In this document: positions 1 to 7,203 of the stretch, piece by piece
Layout of the letters: every line of letters starts with the position of its first letter
How positions within the stretch are numbered: position 1 is the stretch's first letter
Assembly: GCA_024636295.1 (NCBI GenBank)
Contig: JAGXHI010000022.1
Coordinates: 1 to 33,796 of the forward strand
Direction of reading: 5' to 3'
DNA: 33,796 bases
Source of the DNA: Desulfuromonadales bacterium
GTDB lineage: Bacteria > Desulfobacterota > Desulfuromonadia > Desulfuromonadales > JAGXHI01
Made by a program: the position numbers and the translations under genes
Notes under the pieces: model-generated
Told to the model about the DNA's origin: nothing
What the model saw: only the letters and a program-made list of their open reading frames with translations
The model's database searches: none

Positions 1-23
1 GCCAGGATCAAACTCTCCAGTTT
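1..23 (-). rRNA. rrs: 16S rRNA, 5' end only (runs off the left edge)
   Basis: The reverse complement of the first 16 bases is AGAGTTTGATCCTGGC, the universal 16S 5' signature (the 27F primer site). Aligning it with E. coli 16S numbering puts the mature 5' end near base 23. The gene is read leftwards out of the window. Only the first two dozen bases are present, so no taxonomy can be drawn from them. Confidence 0.95.
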
Positions 24-90
24 TTTAACTGCAAAGTTGATTCTAGTTCTTTCTGGTTTGACTTTACCCGCAAACCATCTCTCAAGCGTC

Positions 91-112
91 TGCTATTTAG
101 TTTTCAAAGACC
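91..112 (-). promoter_or_regulatory. boxA-like antitermination element of the rRNA leader
   Basis: On the minus strand this reads GGTCTTTGAAAACTAAATAG, with the TCTTTGAAAACT core at 99-110. Boxes of this kind sit shortly upstream of 16S in many delta-proteobacterial and Firmicute rRNA operons and are thought to recruit the NusB/NusE antitermination complex. The distance to 16S (about 70-90 bases) fits. Function is inferred from position and resemblance. Confidence 0.6.
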
Positions 113-250
113 GAATTGCTACTGTGCTTTTCTTTTCCACCTCGCTCTCGAGGCGGACGATCAACTTATCGAATTTCTGTTTCCCTGTCAACCATTTTCT
201 TTTGTCGTCTACTCATCCACCAGGAGGCGTCTTTCAACATCAGGCCGCGA

Positions 251-280
251 TTTATAGCCGATCAGGTACGGAGAAGTCAA
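251..280 (-). promoter_or_regulatory. rRNA promoter P2 (sigma-70 type)
   Basis: The -35 is TTGACT (275-280) and the -10 is TATAAA (251-256), separated by 18 bases on the minus strand. It lies about 85 bases downstream of P1, giving the tandem arrangement common for rRNA operons. Confidence 0.6.
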
Positions 281-337
281 GGCCTTTTTGTGCTCCCGGG
301 AGGGAGAGGATTTTTCCTTCGCCGCACCGGGAAAGGA

Positions 338-398
338 ACTATACCCAAACCGGAAACGCCTGTCAATCTGTTGAAAATTAAAATATATCAACCGAAAA
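338..398 (-). promoter_or_regulatory. rRNA promoter P1 with AT-rich upstream element
   Basis: A perfect TTGACA -35 (361-366) is followed after 17 bases by TATAGT (338-343) on the minus strand. The expected start site is near 331, followed by a GC-rich stretch as usual for growth-rate-regulated promoters. Bases 369-398, just upstream, are very AT-rich, like an UP element bound by the RNA polymerase alpha subunit. That element overlaps the last codons and stop of tyrS, and the -35 lies only 22 bases past the stop. Confidence 0.8.
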
Positions 399-1605
399 CT
401 ATTCTGGCGAAGCGCCTTTTTCCGGCCTGCAGTACTACCTCCCCGGAGGGCTCAACCTCCAGATCCGGATCTGTCACCCGATGACCATCTATTTTCACCC
501 CCCCCTGCCTGACCAACCGGCGGGCCTCCCCATTGCTGGAAACCAGGGAAGCCTCCGCAAGAAGTCGGCAGATCCAGACCGGATCCGAAACGGTGAGGGT
601 CACTACCGGGATATCCTCCGGGGTTTCCTTCTGCTTGAATTGTAGAATGAATTCCTCCTCCGCACGCCGGGCATGCTCTTCGTCGTAGAAACGTGAGACC
701 AACTCCCGCGCAAGGGCCTTCTTGCTTTCCATGGGATGAATACCTTCCGGGCTTCCCCCGACCCCGGCTCGCACCTTCTCAAGGACAACCAGATCGACAT
801 CGGAGAGCAATTCATAATAGCGGACCATCAACTCGTCCGAAATGCTCATCACCTTTCCGTAAATCTCTTTGGGGCGTTCGGTGATCCCGATGTAGTTCCC
901 CAGGGATTTGCTCATCTTGTTTGTGCCGTCCAGACCCTCCAGCAGGGGCATGGTTAGGACGGTCTGGGGTCGTTGCCCCTCTTGTTTCTGAAGCTCCCGC
1001 CCGACCAGGAGATTGAACTTCTGATCGGTCCCCCCCAGTTCCACATCGGATTCAAGGGCCACTGAATCATAGCCCTGAACCAGGGGATAGAGGAATTCGT
1101 GAATCGCAACAGGTTGCTGATTGGCGAAGCGCTTATGGAAATCATCACGCTCGAGCATGCGGGCCACCGTGTAGCGGGAAGCCAGTCCGATCATGTCGGC
1201 GGCGGACATCCTTTCCATCCATGTGCTGTTGAAAACCACCCGGGTCCGCTCCGGATCAAGAATCTTGAAGACCTGCTCCTGGTACGTCTGGGCGTTTTCC
1301 AGGACCTGCTCGCGGGTCAGCGCCTTGCGGGTTTCGTTCTTTCCCGTGGGATCTCCAATCATTCCGGTAAAATCTCCGATCAGGAAATTCACCTCATGAC
1401 CAAGATCCTGAAATTGTTTCAATTTTTGAATAAGAACCGTATGCCCGAGATGAAGATCGGGCGCCGTAGGGTCAAAACCGGCCTTGATCCTCAATGGTTT
1501 ACCGTCACGAAGCGAATTCCGGAGTTTCTCCTCCAGTTCCGCCTCCACCAGAATTTCCACCGCCCCCCTGCGTATTACCGCCATCTGTTCTTGAACAGAT
1601 TTCAT
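388..1605 (-). CDS. tyrS: Tyrosyl-tRNA synthetase
   Basis: Class I aminoacyl-tRNA synthetase that charges tRNA-Tyr with tyrosine using ATP, in the cytoplasm. With the chosen start it is 405 aa, normal for the shorter bacterial TyrS type. The HIGH-type motif HLGH is at residues 52-55 and KMSKS at 230-234. The C-terminal 60 residues form an S4 RNA-binding domain. The start ATG at 1605 has AAGGG about 9 bases upstream; another ATG at 1614 is too close to that site. A longer frame reaches 1710 but would overlap ymdB. It is the last gene of the zapB-to-tyrS run and reads straight into the rRNA promoter with no terminator. No T-box or other tRNA-sensing leader is visible. Confidence 0.95.
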   Translation of the reverse strand: MKSVQEQMAVIRRGAVEILVEAELEEKLRNSLRDGKPLRIKAGFDPTAPDLHLGHTVLIQKLKQFQDLGHEVNFLIGDFTGMIGDPTGKNETRKALTREQVLENAQTYQEQVFKILDPERTRVVFNSTWMERMSAADMIGLASRYTVARMLERDDFHKRFANQQPVAIHEFLYPLVQGYDSVALESDVELGGTDQKFNLLVGRELQKQEGQRPQTVLTMPLLEGLDGTNKMSKSLGNYIGITERPKEIYGKVMSISDELMVRYYELLSDVDLVVLEKVRAGVGGSPEGIHPMESKKALARELVSRFYDEEHARRAEEEFILQFKQKETPEDIPVVTLTVSDPVWICRLLAEASLVSSNGEARRLVRQGGVKIDGHRVTDPDLEVEPSGEVVLQAGKRRFARIVFG

Positions 1606-1636
1606 TCCAGACATCCCTTCATTCTTTCGGATTCCC

Positions 1637-2422
1637 TCATTCCCCAACCTCTTCCCAGATCCTTTCCACTGCGTTGGCTCGTCCGCTCTCTTCTTCCACG
1701 GAAACAACAACTCCGCAGATCATGGGATTCTTCTTTCCCACCTCGAAACGCACCGGTATCTGGGTCAGGAATTTTTCAATAGCCAGTTCCTTGCGGATGC
1801 CGATGACCGTGTCGCGACTCCCGGTCATGCCGGCATCACTGAGGTAAGCCGTCCCTCGTGGAAGGATGCGCTCATCTGCCGTCTGGACATGGGTATGGGT
1901 GCCCACTACCGCCGAAACCCGTCCGTCGAGATAATATCCCAGGGCCATTTTTTCACTGGTTGCCTCAGCATGGAAATCAACCAGGATGATCGGCGTTCTC
2001 TTGCGCAGCTCGGCCACCAGTTCATCCGCGGCTCGAAAAGGACAGTCCAGGTTGTTCATGAAAACGCGTCCTTCCAGATTGACGATACCCACCTCCACCC
2101 CGGAAGCGGTCGAATAGAGCCCGCTTCCTCTTCCAGGCAGAGCCGGCGGATAATTGCCGGGCCGGAGAATTCTGGGGTGGGTTTCCAGGTGATCGATGAT
2201 CTCCTTTTTGTCCCAGATGTGGTTTCCACTCGTCAGGACATCGATCCCCAGGTCAAAGAGTTCTTTTGCAACCTCCAGGGTCAATCCGAAACCAGCGGCG
2301 GCATTTTCACCATTTGCCACAACCAGATCCGCGGAATACCTGTCCACCAATGCCGGCAAACGTTCCGCGATCGCTCGTCTGCCCGCCCGCCCGACGATAT
2401 CCCCGATAAAAAGGATTTTCAA
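1637..2422 (-). CDS. ymdB: YmdB-like metallophosphoesterase (TIGR00282 family)
   Basis: 261-aa dinuclear-metal phosphoesterase of the family containing Bacillus YmdB, which hydrolyses cyclic nucleotide 2',3'- or 3',5'-phosphates and affects RNA turnover and biofilm behaviour. Metal-binding signatures are visible: GDIVGR near the N terminus, NGEN, GNHIWD, a DFHAEAT stretch and a GTHTHVQT block. The start is TTG at 2422, preceded at 5 bases by GGAGG; this gives the family's usual N terminus ([11 protein letters not shown]), whereas an upstream ATG at 2458 would overlap rny and add 12 atypical residues. It lies 13 bases after rny, the RNase Y gene, the same pairing as in Bacillus. That context supports a role in RNA decay, but the substrate here is inferred. 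Confidence 0.92.
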   Translation of the reverse strand: MKILFIGDIVGRAGRRAIAERLPALVDRYSADLVVANGENAAAGFGLTLEVAKELFDLGIDVLTSGNHIWDKKEIIDHLETHPRILRPGNYPPALPGRGSGLYSTASGVEVGIVNLEGRVFMNNLDCPFRAADELVAELRKRTPIILVDFHAEATSEKMALGYYLDGRVSAVVGTHTHVQTADERILPRGTAYLSDAGMTGSRDTVIGIRKELAIEKFLTQIPVRFEVGKKNPMICGVVVSVEEESGRANAVERIWEEVGE

Positions 2423-2435
2423 TCTCTCCTCCGGA

Positions 2436-4013
2436 TCATCTGGCGTATTCCACCGCACGGGTTTCCCTGATGACGTTCACTTTGATCTGCCCCGGATAAG
2501 TCATCTCATCCTCGACCTTGCGAGCGATATCCCTGGCCAGCACATGGGAGTGGGCGTCAGAAACCTCATCGCTCGAAACCATGATCCGGATCTCCCTTCC
2601 CGCCTGGATGGCAAAGCAGCTCGTCACCCCGACAAAAGAGGTGCCTATGCGCTCCAGATCAGCGAGCCGCTTCACATATGTTTCCAGCATCTCGCGTCGG
2701 GCGCCGGGACGGGCGCCGGAGAGAGCGTCGGCCGCCTGGCAAAGCACCGCCAGAATGCTCTCGGGCTTCTCGTCCTCGTGATGGGCGGCCAGCGCATGGA
2801 CGATTTTTGCCGATTCGCCGTATTTTCGGGCGAGATCCGCACCGATGACGGCATGGGATCCTTCGATTTCGTGGTCCACCGCCTTACCGATGTCGTGAAG
2901 CAATCCGGCCCGTTTGGCCTGCTTGACATTCACCCCGAGCTCAGAAGCCATGATTCCACAGAGGAAAGCTACTTCCAGTGAATGCTGAAGAACGTTTTGA
3001 CCGTAAGACGTTCTGAATTTGAGCCGCCCGATCAGTTTTATGATTTCGGGATGAATGCCATGCACCCCCACATCGAAGGTAGCCTGTTCGCCGGCCTCGC
3101 GGATGGTGTTCTCCACGTCCTGCTCGGCCTTGTTGACAACTTCCTCGATGCGGGCCGGATGGATCCGGCCATCGACGATCAGTCGCTCGAGGGCGAGACG
3201 GGCCACTTCGCGGCGAACGGGGTTGAAACCCGAGATGATGACAGCTTCCGGGGTGTCATCGATAATCAGATCGATGCCCGTCGCAGCCTCGATGGCTCGG
3301 ATATTTCGGCCCTCGCGGCCGATGATTCTTCCCTTCATCTCATCGTTGGGAAGGGGCACCACGCTAACCGTCTTTTCCGCCACATAATCCCCGGCGTATC
3401 GTTGAATGGCGAGAGCCAGAATTTCCTTGGCTTTTTTGTCAGCTGTTTCGCGGGCCTCATCCTCGATCTGCTTGATTCCCTTGGCGGCGTCATGCCGCGC
3501 TTCGCTCTCCATCATCTGGATCAGATGATTTTTGGCCTCATCGGCGCTCATCCCGGAAACCTGCTCCAGACGAAGGGTCTGCTCTGCATGGAGGGCTTCG
3601 ATTTCCTTCTCCCTGGAATTGAGCCGGTCGGACTGGCTCGCAAGGTGCCTTTCACCTTTATTGAGCTCCTCCTCACGGACATCCACCTGGGCGGCTTTGC
3701 GGTCCAGGTTTTCCTCTTTCTGCAGGAGTCGCTTCTCCTGTGTCTGGATCTCGCGACGCATTTCCCGCAGTTCCTGCTCCCACTCGGACTTGGCTTTCAG
3801 AACCGTATCCTTTGCCTCGATGATGGCTTCTTTTCGGATACCGTCTACTTCTCTTCTGGCATCTTCGACAAGCTGGGATGAAATCCGTTCCGCATCCGCG
3901 ATTTTTGAAAGTGCCGTTTTGCCGCGCCACCTCATGCCGATGACGATTCCGCCGACCAGAGTCACGGCGATCAGTATCAATACAATTTCTATAGCCAAGG
4001 TTTCTATAGCCAA
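2436..4013 (-). CDS. rny: Ribonuclease Y
   Basis: Membrane-anchored endoribonuclease that starts mRNA decay. The 525-aa protein has the full family layout: one N-terminal membrane helix (about 7-27), a long charged coiled coil (about 30-200), a KH RNA-binding domain with [10 protein letters not shown] (228-237), and an HD domain with H344 and the HD pair at 373-374. The start is TTG at 4013 with GGGAGG 8 bases upstream. A perfect 15-bp tandem repeat covers the start, so a second in-frame TTG sits at 3998. It lies 2 bases after ygfA and just before ymdB, so the three are probably translated from one message. Confidence 0.96.
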   Translation of the reverse strand: MAIETLAIEIVLILIAVTLVGGIVIGMRWRGKTALSKIADAERISSQLVEDARREVDGIRKEAIIEAKDTVLKAKSEWEQELREMRREIQTQEKRLLQKEENLDRKAAQVDVREEELNKGERHLASQSDRLNSREKEIEALHAEQTLRLEQVSGMSADEAKNHLIQMMESEARHDAAKGIKQIEDEARETADKKAKEILALAIQRYAGDYVAEKTVSVVPLPNDEMKGRIIGREGRNIRAIEAATGIDLIIDDTPEAVIISGFNPVRREVARLALERLIVDGRIHPARIEEVVNKAEQDVENTIREAGEQATFDVGVHGIHPEIIKLIGRLKFRTSYGQNVLQHSLEVAFLCGIMASELGVNVKQAKRAGLLHDIGKAVDHEIEGSHAVIGADLARKYGESAKIVHALAAHHEDEKPESILAVLCQAADALSGARPGARREMLETYVKRLADLERIGTSFVGVTSCFAIQAGREIRIMVSSDEVSDAHSHVLARDIARKVEDEMTYPGQIKVNVIRETRAVEYAR

Positions 4014-4015
4014 GG
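3986..4015 (-). repeat. rny: 15-bp perfect tandem duplication across the rny start codon
   Basis: TTTCTATAGCCAAGG occurs twice in direct succession (3986-4000 and 4001-4015, plus-strand reading). On the coding strand it duplicates TTG plus four codons, so the protein begins with the near-repeat [10 protein letters not shown]. The unit is a multiple of three, so copy changes would keep the frame. Confidence 0.95.
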
Positions 4016-4618
4016 TCAGGTCCTCCCTGTGAAAAGTTGAGGGACATCGTCGGAAAGATGATTCCCGAACCGGTAGATGTTTTTTTCGGTCACAATCAGG
4101 TTCATATGAATATCGTGGGATTCCGCCGGCAGACGGTCCACCAGTTGGAGCTCGAAACAGAGCCCCAGTCGCCGGCCCTGCAGATTGGTATTATGGAGAA
4201 TACGGTCGTAAAATCCTTTGCCGAAGCCAAGACGATGCCCTGTCCGGTCGAACGCCACCCCCGGAACCAGGATCAGATCAAGATTGGAGGCGGCGATCAA
4301 GTCCGACCCGACAGGCTCGAGGATTCCGAAAGCGCCTGGCCGAAGATCTTCGCGTGAGAGCACCCTTGCAAATTCGATCACCGACCCCGTCACTCTGGGG
4401 TAGGCCAATTCCTTGCCGGATTCCTGGGCGGCTCGAAAGATTTCTTCGGTATAAACCTCGTTCAGTATCGGGCTGTAGAGCGCAATCGAGGCGGCCTTCT
4501 CAAATTCCCGTGTGAGTACAACCTGCTTCTGAATGCGCAGACTTGCGTCAAGGCAGAATTCCAGGGCGAGCGCTCTGCGCCGTCCGAGCATGGCTGTCCT
4601 GATGGAATTTTTCGGCAT
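4016..4618 (-). CDS. ygfA: 5-formyltetrahydrofolate cyclo-ligase
   Basis: 200-aa enzyme of the 5-FCL family, which converts 5-formyl-THF to 5,10-methenyl-THF with ATP and so returns a folate storage form to one-carbon metabolism. The N terminus has the basic R-x3-RRR type stretch that helps bind ATP. The family hallmark [10 protein letters not shown] is near residue 134, preceded by a [11 protein letters not shown] block. The ATG at 4618 has only a weak ribosome site. Its place downstream of zapA, with a structured non-coding gap between, matches the classical zapA-ssrS-ygfA order of proteobacteria. It is followed 2 bases later by rny. Confidence 0.93.
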   Translation of the reverse strand: MPKNSIRTAMLGRRRALALEFCLDASLRIQKQVVLTREFEKAASIALYSPILNEVYTEEIFRAAQESGKELAYPRVTGSVIEFARVLSREDLRPGAFGILEPVGSDLIAASNLDLILVPGVAFDRTGHRLGFGKGFYDRILHNTNLQGRRLGLCFELQLVDRLPAESHDIHMNLIVTEKNIYRFGNHLSDDVPQLFTGRT

Positions 4619-4714
4619 GGGCGGGATCCCCGAGGAAAACGGCGATCCCGTAAAGGAGGGGTTCAGATGGAATGGATATGGATGAGTTCGGTCCGCGTTT
4701 CTTTCGTCATGTCC

Positions 4715-4851
4715 TCCGAAAAGATGCTGAAGCTCTGCAACCCGGCTTTCGGGGAAGGATAAATGAATCTTCCTCCTTTCGGAGGATGAAGGGGTTATCC
4801 GGAAGCAGTATCCCTGTTGAAGCGAATCTCCATGTCAGCGATCCAAACGGA
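4715..4851 (-). ncRNA. ssrS: Candidate 6S RNA (structured zapA-ygfA intergenic region)
   Basis: The 355-base gap between zapA (ends 4974) and ygfA (starts 4618) has no credible gene, and it is where proteobacteria carry 6S RNA. On the minus strand I can build a 6S-like fold. The closing stem pairs 4835-4851 with 4715-4730 (TCCG...GGATcGCTGA with TCAGCATC...CGGA). A large internal bubble follows (about 34 and 26 bases). The apical hairpin has TCCTCC-GAAA-GGAGGA (4771-4786), capped outside by GGATAA/TTATCC (4757-4762 with 4795-4800). The span is shorter than the usual 180 bases or so, so the true ends may lie further out. Position and fold support the call; I could not confirm sequence homology. 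Confidence 0.45.
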
Positions 4852-4973
4852 ATATACGGCCTTGATTTACGGACCGGTAAAACGTCCTTGGACGTTCTTT
4901 GGGAACCATCTGCCAATCTATCTGAATCTCTCTCCTCGCGGGATCGAGTTTATTATGGACCGTCGCCTCCGGC

Positions 4974-5300
4974 TCAGGTCCGGGAAACGCCCTCTTTATT
5001 ACCGTCCGGACTATCCGACAGTTCCGGGCAGGCCTGCTCCAGGCGTCCGAGCAGTCGAGTCAATCTTGCTTCCAGTTCCGAGGCTTCGTTATCCGCCCGA
5101 GAGTCCTTGAGATAGGCGCCTGCCACATTCAGCAGGGCGAGAATGACCGCATCCAGGGTATCGACGGCTTTGTGGCCTGAGATTACCTCTGAAATCTTCA
5201 TGTTCACGAATGCGGCGACCCTTCGTACCTCCTCGAGGGACGCTTCGCTCCGAATCGAAAACTGCTGGTCCAGTATCGTGACCTGGATGGAATGCTTCAA
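4974..5300 (-). CDS. zapA: Cell division protein ZapA
   Basis: Small protein that binds FtsZ and bundles or stabilises Z-ring filaments. The 108-aa sequence shows the family pattern: an N-terminal beta region (HSIQVTILDQQFSIRSEAS), then EEVRRVAAFVNMKISEV, then a helix rich in A and L (AVILALLNVAGAYL) running into a C-terminal coiled coil. The start is TTG at 5300, overlapping the TGA of the upstream zapB-like gene (TTGA), which implies translational coupling. A longer frame to 5411 would be antisense-like junk over that gene. The ribosome site is weak (GGGG 4 bases upstream), consistent with coupling. Confidence 0.85.
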   Translation of the reverse strand: MKHSIQVTILDQQFSIRSEASLEEVRRVAAFVNMKISEVISGHKAVDTLDAVILALLNVAGAYLKDSRADNEASELEARLTRLLGRLEQACPELSDSPDGNKEGVSRT

Positions 5301-5488
5301 GAAGCCCCCAGGTCCAGATGATCGAGTTTGGCTAAAATGCGATCCAGTTCCGAGCCGATACCCTCCCGTTCTTCGAGTAATTGGCTTTTTTCGGTCCGGA
5401 GGAGACGGCACTCCTCCTCCAGCGCCGCCTTACGCTCCAGAAGTTGATCTATTTTACGCTCCAGTCGCTGGATGAGATCCGGATTCAT
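5297..5488 (-). CDS. zapB: ZapB-like coiled-coil cell division protein
   Basis: 63-aa protein that is almost entirely coiled coil: heptads run from LIQRLERKIDQLL through the Glu/Leu-rich middle to LDRILAKLDHL. Small proteins of this form sit directly upstream of zapA in many delta-proteobacteria and are annotated as ZapB-like; ZapB works with ZapA to position the Z-ring. The ATG at 5488 is preceded by AAGGTGG. The gene overlaps zapA by 4 bases and has its own strong promoter. The name is by analogy of size, shape and context rather than strong similarity to E. coli ZapB. Confidence 0.65.
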   Translation of the reverse strand: MNPDLIQRLERKIDQLLERKAALEEECRLLRTEKSQLLEEREGIGSELDRILAKLDHLDLGAS

Positions 5489-5515
5489 TGTTCCACCTTT
5501 GCCATTTGACCTTGA

Positions 5516-5544
5516 ATTCTAGAAAAAAGGAGCTATAAAGTCAA
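5516..5544 (-). promoter_or_regulatory. Sigma-70 promoter for zapB-zapA-(6S)-ygfA-rny-ymdB-tyrS
   Basis: TTGACT (5539-5544), a 17-base spacer, then TAGAAT (5516-5521) on the minus strand, in the short gap between ftsY (ends 5551) and zapB (starts 5488). The transcript should start near 5509, about 20 bases ahead of the ATG. Confidence 0.7.
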
Positions 5545-5550
5545 TTTTTT

Positions 5551-6777
5551 TCAACTCTTTTGAAAGAGCGCTTCCACGAAAAGATCGGGATCGAAGGGTC
5601 GGAGATCCTGCAGACCCTCACCAATGCCGATGTAGCGCACCGGCAAGCCGACTTCGGTTCCGATGGCAACCACCACCCCCCCCTTGGCCGTACCATCCAG
5701 CTTGGTAAGAGCGATGCCCGATACCTCCACGGCTTCTTTGAAGAGCCGGGCCTGAACAATGGCGTTCTGCCCCGTGGTGGCATCCAGTACGAGCAGTGTC
5801 TCATGAGGCGCTCCGGGGATTTCCCTCGCAAGAACTCTACGCACTTTTTTCAGCTCCTCCATGAGATTTAACTTGGTGTGCAGCCTTCCCGCGGTATCCA
5901 GAATGAGCACGTCGGCTTTACGGGCAAAGGCGGCGCGGGCCGAATCAAAGGCAACCGCCGCCGGATCGGCCCCCTCCTTGTGACGGATAACACTCACCCC
6001 CGCGCGTTCTCCCCAGATGGAAAGCTGCTCGGCCGCGGCGGCTCGAAAGGTATCCCCCGCTCCCAGAACGACCTTCTTCCCCTGGCCGACGAACTGGTGA
6101 GCCAGTTTGCCAATGGTTGTCGTCTTCCCGACACCGTTCACTCCCACCACCATAATGACAAAGGGAGCGCTTCGGGACAGGTCCAAGGGAGCCGCTTCCA
6201 GACGAAGGCGGTCACGGATTTCTTCCTGCAGATTTGTCCGCAGCGTCTCGGGATCCGTCGCTCCCGCACAGCGCCGTTCAAGGCTTTCTATCAGATCCCG
6301 GGTCGTTTTCACACCGAAATCGGCGGTGACCAGGATCTCCTCCAGCTCTTCCAGCAGTTCTTCATCGATGCGGGCCCGGTTCCGAAGCAGCGCGTCCATG
6401 CGCCCAACAACTGAGGACTGGGTTTTGGCCAGACCGGATCGCATCCGGTCCAGAAGACTTTCGGGCGCTTTTTCCGGAACTTCCTTCGGCAGTGTCTCCA
6501 GAGCTTCTGCAGATACAGGTGGAACCACTTCCGGCGGGGAAAGGAATTCCTCCTCCCGGGCCCTTTCAAGCTCTTCTTCCGACGGAGCCGCTTGCTCCTC
6601 GGGTTTTTTCGAGCGGCGCCGGGTCGATCGAAGCAGAATTACAACAACAAGAACGACCAGCAGGGTCGCTGCGGCGTAAACCATCCCGAGTGCGCCCGGA
6701 GTCCTGTACGGTTCAGGTATACCCAGATCACCAAGCCACTGCGCCAACCATTCAATCCAACGCGAGAACTCTTCCAT
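5551..6777 (-). CDS. ftsY: Signal recognition particle receptor FtsY, with N-terminal membrane helix
   Basis: SRP-family GTPase that receives ribosome-SRP complexes at the inner membrane. Order in the 408 aa: a hydrophobic helix (about 30-49) followed by a basic stop-transfer RSTRRRSKK; an acidic/proline-rich A domain (60-110); the helical N domain (about 110-195); and the G domain with P-loop GVNGVGKT (212-219), DTFRAAA (242-248), DTAGR (294-298) and TKLDG near 357. E. coli FtsY lacks a true membrane span, so this is an anchored version. The ATG at 6777 is preceded by GGAG motifs lying inside an inverted repeat. It is the third gene of the smc-roadblock-ftsY unit, 66 bases after the Roadblock gene. 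Confidence 0.95.
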   Translation of the reverse strand: MEEFSRWIEWLAQWLGDLGIPEPYRTPGALGMVYAAATLLVVLVVVILLRSTRRRSKKPEEQAAPSEEELERAREEEFLSPPEVVPPVSAEALETLPKEVPEKAPESLLDRMRSGLAKTQSSVVGRMDALLRNRARIDEELLEELEEILVTADFGVKTTRDLIESLERRCAGATDPETLRTNLQEEIRDRLRLEAAPLDLSRSAPFVIMVVGVNGVGKTTTIGKLAHQFVGQGKKVVLGAGDTFRAAAAEQLSIWGERAGVSVIRHKEGADPAAVAFDSARAAFARKADVLILDTAGRLHTKLNLMEELKKVRRVLAREIPGAPHETLLVLDATTGQNAIVQARLFKEAVEVSGIALTKLDGTAKGGVVVAIGTEVGLPVRYIGIGEGLQDLRPFDPDLFVEALFQKS

Positions 6778-6782
6778 TTACT

Positions 6783-6830
6783 CCGACTCCGTTCGGGCCG
6801 GCCCGTGCCTCCGCTTCGGGAGGGAGTCGG
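6783..6830 (-). promoter_or_regulatory. Inverted repeat that could mask the ftsY ribosome site
   Basis: On the minus strand CCGACTCC (6823-6830) can pair with GGAGTCGG (6783-6790), eight bases on each side. Between them are an inner hairpin CCTCC/GGAGG (6808-6812 with 6819-6823) and the self-complementary GGGCCGGCCC (6795-6804). The downstream arm contains the GGAG ribosome site of ftsY, which starts 5 bases later. There is no U-run, so it is not a typical terminator. Confidence 0.5.
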
Positions 6831-6843
6831 CCGACCGTATTGA

Positions 6844-7203
6844 TCAGCCTATTTCCTTTTTCAATCGTTCTTTGCAGATCCCGCAGGCGAACCGCGCAGG
6901 CCCCCAAGGCGCCTCTCGGCGCAGCAGAAGAGCCACGTAATAGTCCATTGTAACCGGCACCACGAAAATGCGCAGATCCTCGGTCATCACGGCCAGTTCC
7001 TCCAGTTCATCAAGACCCAGCCGGCGTATTGCGTCCCGAAAATGATTGAGGAGAATGCCCTGATGCGCTCCGATGATCTTGAGCTCGTAATCATCCATAA
7101 GGGCTGCCTGCGCCACAGCCTCTCCCTCCCAGTCGGCGAGAATGGCGCCCATGGCTCCGGGGACCTCCCGGACCAGTTCGGTAAGCAGTCTCTCAAACGG
7201 CAT
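6844..7203 (-). CDS. Roadblock/LC7-domain protein
   Basis: Single-domain protein of about 119 aa with the Roadblock/LC7 pattern: an N-terminal helix (MPFERLLTELVREVPG), a GAILADWEGE strand pair, a central helix (GAHQGILLNHFRDAIRRLG) and a two-strand end (LRIFVVPVTMDYYVALLL). A short tail follows with two cysteines (FACGIC). Proteins of this fold, such as MglB, act as dimers that regulate small Ras-like GTPases or dynein-type assemblies. I cannot name its partner. The start at 7203 has GGAG 6 bases upstream; an alternative ATG at 7221 with GAGG is nearly as good. Either start overlaps the smc 3' end, so it is coupled to smc and precedes ftsY. Confidence 0.75.
   Translation of the reverse strand: MPFERLLTELVREVPGAMGAILADWEGEAVAQAALMDDYELKIIGAHQGILLNHFRDAIRRLGLDELEELAVMTEDLRIFVVPVTMDYYVALLLRREAPWGPARFACGICKERLKKEIG

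Larger units (their letters stand above)
24..330 (-). other. rRNA operon leader
   Basis: This is the transcribed leader between the rRNA promoters and 16S, with no coding potential that I believe. It holds an antitermination-like box at 91-112 and a second promoter at 251-280. A third, weaker promoter-like pair sits at 163-191 (TTGACA, 17 bases, TAAGTT). No tRNA is visible. Short open frames on both strands here are chance. Confidence 0.75.

Noticed and set aside
4663..4710. A 15-codon peptide on the minus strand ahead of ygfA, a possible leader peptide
   Set aside because: GGAGG is only 2 bases from its ATG, it has no attenuator-like codon run, and the region overlaps the likely structured RNA.
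5553..5570. Short inverted repeat CTCTTTCAAAAGAG at the ftsY end, considered as a terminator
   Set aside because: The loop is tiny and on the coding strand it is followed by A-rich rather than T-rich sequence.
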